Shown: positions 24,748-33,196, numbered from the stretch's first letter. The stretch: DNA of 45,640 bases from an uncultured Muribaculaceae bacterium (GCA_947178505.1 CAMWYR010000016.1:1-45640), one strand, 5' to 3'. Notes: a model not told the origin generated them from the letters alone. Numbers and translations are program-made.

Positions 24748-27092
24748 GAAGAATCCCAACGTCATATTTCATCTGGCTCCTGGCAGCCGTCGTGGCAGCG
24801 GGCATCTGCGGATGTTCGCCTACGCGCTATGTGCCCGACGGTAGTTTGTTGCTCGATAAGGTATCGATTGATCTCAATGACTCAACCGAGACATTATCAT
24901 CGACGGTGATGATGAACTATGTGCGTCAGAAGCCTAACAACCGTGTGCTTCACGTGGCGCGGTTACGACTCGGCATCTATAATATGAGTGGTAACGACTC
25001 GTCGAAATGGTGGAATAAGTGGATCCGCCGTCTCGGTGAGGCTCCTGTGCTTTACGATGACGGGGCTACGGATAATGATTCGGCTCAGTTGATCCGCGCG
25101 ATGCACAATGCCGGATTCATGCATTCAAGTGTGGAGGTGGAGCGAAGGCCTGATTCGCTCAAGCGCAAGATGGGACTTAACTATAAACTCCATCCCGGCG
25201 CTCCTCACACAGTTGAGTCCATCACATATTCATTCCCGAATGATACTATACGTGAGCTCATCATGCGCGATTCAGCCCGCTTTGTCGTGCGACCGGGAGT
25301 CATGCTCGACCGTGCGTTGCTCGAATCTCAACGCGAATGGATAGCCTCGCGGCTCCGCAATCGCGGCTACTGGGCCTTTACAAAGGAATTCATAACATTC
25401 AATGCCGATACGACAGAGGGCTCTGAGGCAGTCGATCTTTCGATGATCGTGCATCCTCCTTATCCTTCCGACTCGCGCAAGATAAATATTGATTCCCATT
25501 CGCCATATATGGTGCGCCGTATCGTCGTGGTCACTGACTATGGCCACCTGTCTGATTTCAATCCGGATGATATCAGCGCCCGCGATACGGTCTATTACCG
25601 TGATATTGAAATCCTTTATGGCGACAATAAGTATTTGCGCCCCTCGGTGATCTATGAGAATATTTTCCTTCATCGCGACGAGCTTTTCAGGCAGCGCGAT
25701 GTCGACAACACCTACACTGCCTTCACACGCCTGCCGATTCTTAAATTCGTGCAGATACGGATGGTGCCTGCAGGGCTTCTTCCCGGTATTGGACTGGTGG
25801 ATGCCTACGTGCTTCTCACTCCGGCGCGCTCCCAGACGATCGCTCTTGAACTGGAAGGAACGAATTCGGAAGGTGACCTCGGTGTCGCCGCAGGCATCAA
25901 TTATTCTCACCGCAACGTTGGGCGCGGAGGCGAGCAGTTAGGGCTGAAGCTGAGAGGCAGCTATCAGTCGATCAATGGTCATCTGGAAGGCATTATCAAC
26001 AACCGCTATATGGAATATAGCTTTGAATCATCGCTCACATTCCCTAAATTCAAGGCTCCCTTCATCCGTGAATCCTTCAAGCGCCGCATAAAAGCCTCAA
26101 CCGAAGTGCATCTCTCCATGAACTATCAGGAGCGTCCCGAATATACGCGCGTGATCTCTACGGCGGGCTGGAGCTATAAATGGACTCAGCATTCCCGGCG
26201 CTTCCGCTATTCGCTCACGCCTATCGATATCAATTACGTGCTGCTCCCGAAGAGCACCAATAATTTCATCGACCAGATTGCCCCGGATAATCCCCTGCTC
26301 AGATATAGTTATGAAGACCATTTCATTATGCGCGCGGGCTTCAATTTCTATTATACCAACAAGCGGGCGCCGAGTCTCTTCCGCACTGTGCAGGAGCGCG
26401 ATGTGGTGACCGTCCGTGCGCAGGGAGAGACTGCCGGCAACCTCCTTTTCGGTGTTTCGCGCGCAGTGGATCCGAAGCGCGACTTCCACGAGAATCCTTA
26501 TAAGGTGTTCGGCATCCGTTTCGCCCAGTATGTGCGCGTCGACGGCGATTTCTCTTATCTCCACACGTTCGACCGCCGAAACGCACTTGCATGTTATGCC
26601 GGGTTGGGAGTGGGAGTGCCCTATGGCAACAGCTACGCGCTGCCGTTTGAGAAGCGATTCTATGGCGGAGGTGCTAACGGAGTGCGCGGATGGGATGTGC
26701 GCACGCTGGGACCGGGCCGATTTCCGGGACGCAATTCGGTGAGCGACTTTATGTATCAGTGCGGCGACATCCGCCTCAACATGAGCGTGGAATACCGTTC
26801 GAAACTATTCTGGGTGCTGGAGGGTGCATTATTTGTTGATGCAGGGAATATATGGACCATCCGCAACTACGCGACACAGCCTTACGGAGAGTTTAAATTC
26901 AATAGTTTCTATAAGGAACTCGCCGCGGCCTACGGCGCCGGAATCAGGCTCGACTTCAATTATTTCCTCATTCGGTTCGATCTCGGTATGAAAGCCCACA
27001 ACCCGGCGGTGGGAGAGGAGCCCTGGCCAATCTTTCATCCCCGCTGGGGACGTGACCATTCGTTCCATTTCTCTATCGGTTATCCCTTCTGA
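24744..27092 (+). CDS. TamL-type BamA/TamA-family outer membrane lipoprotein
   Basis: A 782-residue Omp85-family protein. The N-terminus has a lipoprotein signal with a Cys at about residue 24 (ICGC-S), followed by TRYVPDGSLLLDKVSI, typical of the lipidated TamA variant of Bacteroidetes (TamL). POTRA-like repeats occupy roughly residues 35-390, and the C-terminal half is a 16-strand barrel. The VRGW loop motif (GVRGWDVRTLGPGRF) is near residue 650, and the protein ends with an aromatic last strand (HFSIGYPF). TamL works with the inner-membrane protein TamB in moving proteins or lipids to the outer membrane; no tamB is seen beside it here. It overlaps the AmpG-like gene by 4 nt. Confidence 0.85.
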   Translation: MRRIPTSYFIWLLAAVVAAGICGCSPTRYVPDGSLLLDKVSIDLNDSTETLSSTVMMNYVRQKPNNRVLHVARLRLGIYNMSGNDSSKWWNKWIRRLGEAPVLYDDGATDNDSAQLIRAMHNAGFMHSSVEVERRPDSLKRKMGLNYKLHPGAPHTVESITYSFPNDTIRELIMRDSARFVVRPGVMLDRALLESQREWIASRLRNRGYWAFTKEFITFNADTTEGSEAVDLSMIVHPPYPSDSRKINIDSHSPYMVRRIVVVTDYGHLSDFNPDDISARDTVYYRDIEILYGDNKYLRPSVIYENIFLHRDELFRQRDVDNTYTAFTRLPILKFVQIRMVPAGLLPGIGLVDAYVLLTPARSQTIALELEGTNSEGDLGVAAGINYSHRNVGRGGEQLGLKLRGSYQSINGHLEGIINNRYMEYSFESSLTFPKFKAPFIRESFKRRIKASTEVHLSMNYQERPEYTRVISTAGWSYKWTQHSRRFRYSLTPIDINYVLLPKSTNNFIDQIAPDNPLLRYSYEDHFIMRAGFNFYYTNKRAPSLFRTVQERDVVTVRAQGETAGNLLFGVSRAVDPKRDFHENPYKVFGIRFAQYVRVDGDFSYLHTFDRRNALACYAGLGVGVPYGNSYALPFEKRFYGGGANGVRGWDVRTLGPGRFPGRNSVSDFMYQCGDIRLNMSVEYRSKLFWVLEGALFVDAGNIWTIRNYATQPYGEFKFNSFYKELAAAYGAGIRLDFNYFLIRFDLGMKAHNPAVGEEPWPIFHPRWGRDHSFHFSIGYPF

Positions 27093-27148
27093 TAGCATGA
27101 ATGGAATCGGCCTAAAACCCAAATATAGTTTTCTCCGTTCTAAAAAAA

Positions 27149-27172
27149 GGAATCATGGTTTTCCATGATTCC
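27149..27172 (-). terminator. Hairpin with U-tract on the minus strand, before HAD gene
   Basis: A 10-bp perfect stem: GGAATCATGG at 27149-27158 and CCATGATTCC at 27163-27172, loop TTTT. Seven A precede it on the plus strand, so read on the minus strand it is hairpin plus U7, an intrinsic-terminator layout for antisense transcription. On the plus strand it sits in the leader 20 nt before the HAD gene and has no T-run. Confidence 0.6.
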
Positions 27173-27192
27173 TCTCTCAAACAAAGCATCTT

Positions 27193-27855
27193 ATGAAAGA
27201 CCTTGTAATATTCGACCTTGACGGTACACTTCTCAATACAATAGCCGACCTAGGCTCAGCCACTAACTATGCCCTTTCTAAAAAAGGATATACAGAGCAT
27301 CCGCTGTCATCATATAATTATATGGTAGGCAATGGCGTGCGTACGCTTATGGAGCGTGCCGCCCCCGATGCCGACAAGGAGGAGATTGAAGAACTGCTCG
27401 GTTATTTCCGTGAATATTACGATGAGCATTGCTCTGACCAGACGAAGCCTTATCCCGGCATACCGGAACTTCTCGAAACCCTTACGGCTAACGGCGTGAA
27501 GGTCGCCGTTGCCTCTAATAAATATCAGGCGGCAGTGGATAAGATTGTAGCTCATTTTTTCCCGGGGATACCCTTCGTCAGCATCCATGGAGAGCGCCCG
27601 GGCTATCCCCGCAAACCGGATCCTTCGATAATCTTTGCAGTGCTCAGTGAGAGCCCGACCCCGAAGAGCCGCACGATGATGGTGGGCGACTCTGCCGTCG
27701 ATATGGAGACGGCACGCAGGGCATGCGTGAACTCGGTGGGCGTTACCTGGGGTTTCCGTCCCGTCTCCGAGCTACGCGGTGCCTACGCTGACGTCATCGT
27801 CTCCGAGCCCAACGACATTCTCCGGATGGCCGTCGGCTCTCCACAAAATTCCTGA
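27193..27855 (+). CDS. HAD-family phosphatase (phosphoglycolate phosphatase-like)
   Basis: A 220-residue haloacid-dehalogenase hydrolase of the Gph/PGPase subfamily. Motif I is FDLDGTLLNT with the nucleophile Asp, motif II is VAVASNK, a Lys follows near KPDPS, and motif IV is VGDSAVDMETA. An alpha-helical cap lies between motifs I and II (about residues 18-85). The typical role is dephosphorylation of 2-phosphoglycolate or other small phosphosugars in the cytosol; the real substrate is not determined. It is separated from TamL by 100 nt containing a hairpin, so it may be transcribed with the cell-wall operon or alone. It is convergent with the ABC permease gene, whose end lies only 25 nt away. 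Confidence 0.85.
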   Translation: MKDLVIFDLDGTLLNTIADLGSATNYALSKKGYTEHPLSSYNYMVGNGVRTLMERAAPDADKEEIEELLGYFREYYDEHCSDQTKPYPGIPELLETLTANGVKVAVASNKYQAAVDKIVAHFFPGIPFVSIHGERPGYPRKPDPSIIFAVLSESPTPKSRTMMVGDSAVDMETARRACVNSVGVTWGFRPVSELRGAYADVIVSEPNDILRMAVGSPQNS

Positions 27856-27880
27856 ACCGTCGCATATTCAGACGGACAGC

Positions 27881-29146
27881 TTACTTGTAGCGTGCCCACT
27901 TGATTATTTCCATCAGCGTGGGCTTCTTGCCATACATGAAGATGCCGATGCGGTAGATCTTTCCGCAGAGCCATATCATGAAGATAAGCGACGCGAAGAG
28001 CACTCCCAGCGCGAGGAAGGTTTCCCAAAGCGCTACTCCGAACGGAAGACGCGCCATCATTACCATCGGCGACGTGAAGGGAACGATCGAGAGCCAGAAT
28101 GCAAGCGAAGATTCCGGGTCGTTGATTACGGCCATCGAGCCTATTACGGCGATGATGATAGGCATTGTCGCAATCGACGATAACTGACTCGCGTCCTGAA
28201 TGTTGCTTACTGCCGAACCGATTGCCGCATAAATCGACGAGTAGAAGAGGAAGCCCCCGATGAAGAAAATCAGCACGAAGGCAAAGAGCGACAGCATGAA
28301 GCCGGGATCCGTGACCTGGGAAAGAACCCCACTGAATTCCGACGCTGTGTCGGCTCCAAGGTTATCGGGTGTGAGCATTGGAAGGAGAAGCGATCCGGCT
28401 ACCGACAGCAACACTCCCCAGATGAGAATCTGAGTCACAGCCACGAGGCCGATGCCCGTAATCTTGCCAAGCATCAGATAGAACGGCTTTACCGACGATA
28501 CGACAATCTCGAGCACTCGGTTGCCCTTCTCTTCGATGATGGAGGTCATGACCATCTGCCCGTAAATCAGGATGAACATGTAGAGGATCATGTCGAGGGC
28601 CAGCGAAAGGAAGTAGGAGAATTCGCTCGATGTCTCCTGATCCGTGTCAAGATCCATGCGCACTGTCGTGAGCGAAACATCGGGCTTCGCCTCCTCGATG
28701 ATCTGCTTGAGGCCCTCGATATTATAGCGGTCGAGACGCACCTCCTCAATAGCATTCGTTAGCTGACCGGTGATGTAGGCATTCGTCATCATCGGCACCG
28801 TGCCGCGCGACATAAGCGTTATGCCTGTCTTAGGATTATCTATGGCGTTGTTACCGATCACGAGGATTGCCTCCACATCCTCATCGGCTCGCAGAGTATC
28901 GGCCGGCGCGTCGGAAGAGACGAATTCAATCTCCTCGTTGCTCTGCAGACGCGATGCAATCTGCGATGTATAGTCGATTACGGTCACGGTCTTCTTCTCG
29001 GTCTTGCCGAGGGCAAGGAAAAGCGCCGGGGCAGCCATTATGGCAATCATGATGATCGGCATCACTATAGTCGTGATGATGAAGCTCTTGCGCTTCACCC
29101 GCTCGAGATATTCTCGGCGGATTATCAGATACAGCGGATTATTCAT
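27881..29146 (-). CDS. ABC-2 type permease (NatB-like)
   Basis: A 421-residue membrane protein with a first helix near the N-terminus (IITTIVMPIIMIAIMAAPAL), a long extracytoplasmic domain of about 150 residues and five or six further helices in the C-terminal half. This is the NatB/YhaP layout of ABC-2 exporter permeases. I chose the start ATG at 29146 (MNNPLYLIIRREYLERVKRK) because the cytosolic arginine-rich entry motif begins there. It overlaps the upstream ATPase stop by 8 nt, implying translational coupling. A longer frame to 29224 adds an unconserved leader inside the ATPase gene. The substrate is unknown; relatives export sodium or peptides or respond to membrane stress. Confidence 0.82.
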   Translation of the reverse strand: MNNPLYLIIRREYLERVKRKSFIITTIVMPIIMIAIMAAPALFLALGKTEKKTVTVIDYTSQIASRLQSNEEIEFVSSDAPADTLRADEDVEAILVIGNNAIDNPKTGITLMSRGTVPMMTNAYITGQLTNAIEEVRLDRYNIEGLKQIIEEAKPDVSLTTVRMDLDTDQETSSEFSYFLSLALDMILYMFILIYGQMVMTSIIEEKGNRVLEIVVSSVKPFYLMLGKITGIGLVAVTQILIWGVLLSVAGSLLLPMLTPDNLGADTASEFSGVLSQVTDPGFMLSLFAFVLIFFIGGFLFYSSIYAAIGSAVSNIQDASQLSSIATMPIIIAVIGSMAVINDPESSLAFWLSIVPFTSPMVMMARLPFGVALWETFLALGVLFASLIFMIWLCGKIYRIGIFMYGKKPTLMEIIKWARYK

Positions 29147-30113
29147 TGTCAGTGTCGGTTGAAGGATTATTATATGCGGGCGGGAATGCTCCTCCTGCGT
29201 TGACTGCACGCACGAAAATATCATTGATTGAGGGAATCACCCGCTCGAATCCGCGGAGGTCGAGCGACTCATTGAGTACGGCTATTGCATCGCGGCGCGT
29301 CATCGATTCCGGGAGACGGAGAGTGGCCTGATGCAGCCCCATCCGGTTGTCGGGTTCGAGAGAAAAATCAGCTCCCAGCCGGAGCGATGCCTGAAGAGCC
29401 GGATCGGGATCGTCGGAAAATTCAATCCGGTAGCTATTGTCGGAAAATCTCTCGCGAATCTCCTTAACGCTTCCCGACAGGATGTTGCGCGACTGGTTGA
29501 TAAGCGTTATATTGTCGCATAGTTCCTCGACGCTTGCCATATTGTGGGTGGAGAAGATTACGGTCGATCCCTCGTCGCGCAGACGCAGGATCTCACGCTT
29601 CAGCACCTCGGCGTTGATGGGGTCGAAGCCGGAGAACGGTTCGTCGAAAATCAGAAGCTCAGGGCGATGAAGCACCGTGATGACGAACTGCACTTTCTGG
29701 GCCATACCTTTCGAGAGTTCCTCGATTTTCTTATCCCACCAACCTGAAATCTCAAGGCGTTCGAACCATTCCTTCACCTTCTTCTCAGCTTCGCGGGATG
29801 AGAGCCCCTTGAGGCGGGCGAAGAAGAGGGCCTGTTCGCCTACCTTCATTTTCTTGTAGAGGCCTCGCTCCTCAGGCAGATAGCCAATGTTGCGCACGTC
29901 GGTCGCCGTCAGCGGGTGGCCGTTGAATTCTACTGTGCCCGAATCGGGCGCGGTAATGTGATTGATGATGCGGATGAGAGTGGTCTTGCCGGCACCGTTC
30001 GGGCCCAGAAGACCATAGACCTTGCCGCGAGGCACTTCGACTGTCACGTCGTCGAGAGCCTGATGCCCGACAAAACTCTTGCTTATGTTGCGGGCCGTTA
30101 ATATATTGTCCAT
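29139..30113 (-). CDS. ABC transporter ATP-binding protein (NatA-like)
   Basis: A 324-residue ATPase. Walker A is GPNGAGKTT, the signature is ELSKGMAQKVQF, Walker B is LLIFDEPFSGFDP, and the switch His is in FSTHNM. A C-terminal extension of about 100 residues follows the core and probably contacts the partner permease, as in NatA-type proteins. It pairs with the coupled permease downstream (8-nt overlap) and lies 63 nt after the GntR gene, in the same direction. It is probably the second exporter module of one six-gene transcript. Confidence 0.9.
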   Translation of the reverse strand: MDNILTARNISKSFVGHQALDDVTVEVPRGKVYGLLGPNGAGKTTLIRIINHITAPDSGTVEFNGHPLTATDVRNIGYLPEERGLYKKMKVGEQALFFARLKGLSSREAEKKVKEWFERLEISGWWDKKIEELSKGMAQKVQFVITVLHRPELLIFDEPFSGFDPINAEVLKREILRLRDEGSTVIFSTHNMASVEELCDNITLINQSRNILSGSVKEIRERFSDNSYRIEFSDDPDPALQASLRLGADFSLEPDNRMGLHQATLRLPESMTRRDAIAVLNESLDLRGFERVIPSINDIFVRAVNAGGAFPPAYNNPSTDTDNE

Positions 30114-30176
30114 TGTAATGATGTTTGTCGGTTAATATAGATTGCTTTTGCCAGAGGAAAGGAAGGAGGAAAAGTG

Positions 30177-30524
30177 TCATAACACATCCGTCACTTCCTC
30201 TCGACTGATGCCGAGCCGTTCCATTTCCTGCCTGAGCGCCGGAAGGGTAACTTCGAAAAATTCCCTGCGTCGTTCCTTCACCACCTGCCCGGCCGCATCT
30301 TCCGTAAGGATAAATCCCATGCCGCGTCGCGGCGTAATTACACGGGCATCCTGAAGATATTCCATTGCCTTGAGCACTGTGCGGGTATTTACACCCAGCA
30401 GTGCGGCGAGTTCTCGCACTGAAGGAATTTTCTCTCCGGGCGGCCAGCTGCCGTCGATGATGTTATTGAAGGCATAATCAGCGATCTGGCGATAGATGGG
30501 CTTGTTGTCGCTGAATTCCATCAT
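30177..30524 (-). CDS. GntR-family regulator, YtrA subfamily
   Basis: A 115-residue regulator. Residues 1-70 form a GntR winged helix-turn-helix (IYRQIADYAFNNIIDG, GEKIPSVRELAALLGVN, RTVLKAMEYL, GMGFIL). The remaining 45 residues are a short helical dimerisation tail, the hallmark of the YtrA subfamily, which lacks a large ligand domain. YtrA-type genes normally sit inside the ABC operon they repress. Here the gene overlaps the upstream permease by 4 nt and precedes the second ABC pair. The perfect inverted repeat at 33137-33168 at the head of the operon is the best operator candidate. Confidence 0.88.
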   Translation of the reverse strand: MMEFSDNKPIYRQIADYAFNNIIDGSWPPGEKIPSVRELAALLGVNTRTVLKAMEYLQDARVITPRRGMGFILTEDAAGQVVKERRREFFEVTLPALRQEMERLGISREEVTDVL

Positions 30525-31270
30525 AGATTTCGATGCTTTAGCACGCGATAGTTCAGAATGAGCATTATTGATGTATAGACGGTGACTACTCCGATGACGA
30601 TGAAGAGATAGGAGGTATCATACATCCGCGCAAGGACTTCATCCTGCAACTGCTGAGGATTCAGGGGGCTATGCGAGTCTGCCGAAAGGGCTGCCGTCGT
30701 GCTGTAGATACCCCATGCGAATCCGAAGCAGGCCACTACGAACTGAACGACGAATACTGCAAGCACGCTCTTGACAATCCTTGATTTACGCGTATACGAC
30801 ACGACATAGAGACACGTCAGCACTTCAGCAACATAAGTCAGCTTGTTAAGCAGCATCACCCGGAATGGCAAGTTTTCCGCCATCTCGATCGCCGACTTCA
30901 TCGCTTCTGTCTGGATGGAGGGAATCTGCAGATAGAGGTATCCGGCCCAGTAGGGGAAAACTATCGTCACCGCAGGAATCACGATGAGGAAATATATCAG
31001 CCTCCAGCAGAATTTCTCGCCGGCAGTGGCCGGAATAAGACGTTCTATTATCCGGTAATCTCCGTTTTTGGCAAGCACGATCGGTGCCAGCACGACAAGA
31101 TAGTTGAGTGCCATATTGCCGAATGTATAGATGCTGAACTGTATCGGACCCGACACGGGGAGCAACATCAGTATCGCGAAAAACACCGACACTATCAGAT
31201 ATATTATCACCTGACGCTCTACCAGCGGATAGTTGAAGCGCCACAGCGCATTGAAACGTTGCAGATTCAT
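30521..31270 (-). CDS. ABC permease-like membrane protein
   Basis: A 249-residue protein with about six hydrophobic segments (for example VIIYLIVSVFFAILMLLPV and LIYFLIVIPAVTIVFPYW). It has no recognised domain beyond an ABC-2-like layout. It begins 2 nt after the upstream ATPase gene and overlaps the GntR start by 4 nt, so it is almost certainly the membrane partner of that ATPase. No further function can be read from sequence. Confidence 0.75.
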   Translation of the reverse strand: MNLQRFNALWRFNYPLVERQVIIYLIVSVFFAILMLLPVSGPIQFSIYTFGNMALNYLVVLAPIVLAKNGDYRIIERLIPATAGEKFCWRLIYFLIVIPAVTIVFPYWAGYLYLQIPSIQTEAMKSAIEMAENLPFRVMLLNKLTYVAEVLTCLYVVSYTRKSRIVKSVLAVFVVQFVVACFGFAWGIYSTTAALSADSHSPLNPQQLQDEVLARMYDTSYLFIVIGVVTVYTSIMLILNYRVLKHRNL

Positions 31271-31272
31271 AA

Positions 31273-32121
31273 TCAGATGATTGAGGGTGAATTAAGTATG
31301 TTCAGCAATTCTTGGCGGAGCGGCGAATGCAATCCGGAATAGAGCAGGCGCCAGTTGACCGTGCCTCCGCCCTCGCTTATGGCGGCATCGCAGATGTTGA
31401 GCACGCGGCCCACCTGCAGTTCGGAATAGATCGCCTCCGGTTCGGGCACTTTCGTTACGGTGAAAGCGAGCCTTTCATCCACATCGTCGAGGTTGCCGGC
31501 ATAGAGGAGATGCCCTTTCGAGAGAAAAATCGCTCCGTCGTAGAGATGCTCGAGTTCGCCTACGGCATGAGTGGAGATGATTATCGTCTGTCCGTCGCCG
31601 GTGGCCCCTCCGATTATATGGCGGAGGGCCTCGCGCCCTTCTATGTCGAGCCCGTTGGTAGGCTCATCAAGCAGCAGCACGTCGACCCCGAGTGCGAGCA
31701 CGTAGGCTAACTCTGATTTCTTACGGTTGCCGAGCGAAAGATTGGAAAGACTCTCATCGCCGGTGAGCCCGAACGCATGTAGATTTTCGTAGAAGAGCTC
31801 ATTGGAGAAGCGGCGATAGAAGCGCGAGTGCATGGCGGCGAACTCGCGGATCGATTTACCGGGGAAAAACTGATTCTCTTCCAGGAGGAAAACGCGTCCG
31901 AGATCTTCGGGCTTGTCGGAGGCCGGATCGCTTCCGTCGATGGTGACGTGGCCGCCGGTAGGGCGGGAAAGGCCGGCGATGTTATGCAGCAGCGTGGTTT
32001 TCCCGGCACCGTTTTCTCCGGCGAGCAACCGGATACCCGGCTCAATGACACAGCTGATGTCATTGAGGGCCGGATACCCGTTGCGTAGGTATGAGAATGT
32101 CAGGTTTGTCAGTTCAATCAT
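31273..32121 (-). CDS. ABC transporter ATP-binding protein
   Basis: A 282-residue ATPase. Walker A is AGENGAGKTTL, the signature is degenerate (LSLGNRKKSEL in place of LSGGQ), Walker B with the catalytic Glu is VLLLDEPTNGLD, and the switch His is in IIISTHAV. The YtrB/CcmA-like architecture has a short C-terminal tail. It lies 51 nt after the TraB/GumN gene and 2 nt before the permease gene. In known YtrA operons such ATPases respond to cell-wall or membrane-active compounds; that role here is inference. Confidence 0.88.
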   Translation of the reverse strand: MIELTNLTFSYLRNGYPALNDISCVIEPGIRLLAGENGAGKTTLLHNIAGLSRPTGGHVTIDGSDPASDKPEDLGRVFLLEENQFFPGKSIREFAAMHSRFYRRFSNELFYENLHAFGLTGDESLSNLSLGNRKKSELAYVLALGVDVLLLDEPTNGLDIEGREALRHIIGGATGDGQTIIISTHAVGELEHLYDGAIFLSKGHLLYAGNLDDVDERLAFTVTKVPEPEAIYSELQVGRVLNICDAAISEGGGTVNWRLLYSGLHSPLRQELLNILNSPSII

Positions 32122-32172
32122 ATTGAATCTATCTTTATTCGCGGGTGAGATAGCGGTAGCGGGCTAAGCCGT

Positions 32173-33057
32173 TTATTTGACCGCAGTGACCTTGAAGCCT
32201 GCTTTGCGCAATCCCTCGAGTACTCCGCGCTTGCCGGGAAGATGGCCGGCGCCGACCACTACCATCAGCGACTTTCCGGGCATCTCATCCTTGAGAATTT
32301 CAACCCAGTTGTCGTTGCGCGAGTAGAGCACGCGCTCAAGAGCCTCGGGGTCGTCGTTTTCTTCCTCAGCTATCAGTTGGTAGAGTTTCTGTATATCGTG
32401 GTCCACGTAGGCGTTTGCGAGTTCCACAGCCTTCCGGCCTTCGTTCTCCTCGTCAGTCACGGTCTTAAGGAGCGATTTGAGTTGCTCGCTGATAGGGCGC
32501 CCGTAGAGCATGTTGAGCTGGAACTCCATTGTCTCGAGGCCTGCCACCGGTTTGTTGGCCTCATGTGCGCGTGCCTGCATCGTGGCGTCGATCCCTTCAA
32601 GCGGATTGAGTTCCGGGAGCACACGGGCGGCCATAGAAGCGGCAAGTTGAGTGGAGATGATAGCAGGCTTCATCATGCCGAGCATGAGCTTAAGCTGATT
32701 CTCGTCGTTGCCATATTTCACCCATGCTGCGGTGAGGCTGTCGGTCTGTTCGGGAGTGAGGAGTGTGGTCAGCGTACTATCTGCCGGGGCCAAAGCTTGC
32801 TGCTGGATAGCCATCATCACCTCAGGGCTTGCCATCGAGCTCATATCGATCTCGCCATAGACCTTCTCCACGCTGTTGATGATGCCGGGCAGTTCCTCGA
32901 TGCAGTCTACTGCCGATAGGGGAGCGAAGTGGTGCGTGCCGAGCACGTAGCTTATCTTGTCGCTCCCTTTCTTTTCTACCTTATAAAGCACCTGCGCGGA
33001 TGAGGAAACACTGAAGAGCATTGCAGCGGCTGCTGCTAAAATCGATAACTTTTTCAT
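32173..33057 (-). CDS. Secreted TraB/GumN family protein
   Basis: About 294 residues. The signal peptide MKKLSILAAAAAMLFSVSSSAQ decides the start at 33057; the frame is open 17 codons further, but that part is not conserved. The family is recognised by YVLGTHHFAP near the start and VVGAGHLPGKRGVLEGLRKAGF at the end, the paired His/Glu motifs of the TraB/PrgY/GumN (Tiki-like) fold, which is related to metalloproteases. Tiki proteins are proteases, while the function of bacterial GumN-like proteins is poorly known. It is the first gene of the ABC/GntR operon, suggesting an envelope role under GntR control. Confidence 0.82.
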   Translation of the reverse strand: MKKLSILAAAAAMLFSVSSSAQVLYKVEKKGSDKISYVLGTHHFAPLSAVDCIEELPGIINSVEKVYGEIDMSSMASPEVMMAIQQQALAPADSTLTTLLTPEQTDSLTAAWVKYGNDENQLKLMLGMMKPAIISTQLAASMAARVLPELNPLEGIDATMQARAHEANKPVAGLETMEFQLNMLYGRPISEQLKSLLKTVTDEENEGRKAVELANAYVDHDIQKLYQLIAEEENDDPEALERVLYSRNDNWVEILKDEMPGKSLMVVVGAGHLPGKRGVLEGLRKAGFKVTAVK

Positions 33058-33136
33058 ATCTGTCTGGTTAATAGCGGCTGCCGGGGCTGCTTGCCCGAGT
33101 GGCCGCACTGGTTAATCTTCTTGTGGAATCAATTGG

Positions 33137-33168
33137 TTGCAGTGTTGTAGTTGATTACAACACTGCAA
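33137..33168. promoter_or_regulatory. Perfect inverted repeat, probable GntR operator
   Basis: TTGCAGTGTTGTA (33137-33149) and its exact reverse complement TACAACACTGCAA (33156-33168) flank a 6-nt spacer. The repeat overlaps the last bases of the candidate -7 box on the minus strand and the expected transcription start, a position suited to repression. YtrA-type regulators bind inverted repeats at their own promoter. An RNA hairpin at the 5' end of the transcript is the alternative. Confidence 0.7.
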
Positions 33169-33196
33169 AGTTAATGAAACTTCTGAATGCAGTCAA
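33166..33196 (-). promoter_or_regulatory. Candidate promoter of the TraB-ABC-GntR operon
   Basis: On the minus strand TTG (33196-33194), a 20-nt spacer and TAACTTTG (33173-33166) give a full match to the Bacteroidetes promoter pattern. The leader to the TraB start at 33057 is about 100 nt. The rest of the gap up to 33318 has no gene. Confidence 0.75.

Noticed and set aside
25272-25910. 212-aa minus-strand open frame
   Set aside because: Shadow of the POTRA part of the TamL-type gene.
27857-27875. Small CCGTC/GACGG hairpin between convergent HAD and permease genes
   Set aside because: Only 5 bp of stem and no T-run; too weak to call a terminator.
32242-32919. 225-aa plus-strand open frame
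   Set aside because: Shadow of the TraB/GumN gene; composition rich in His/Leu without a recognisable domain.
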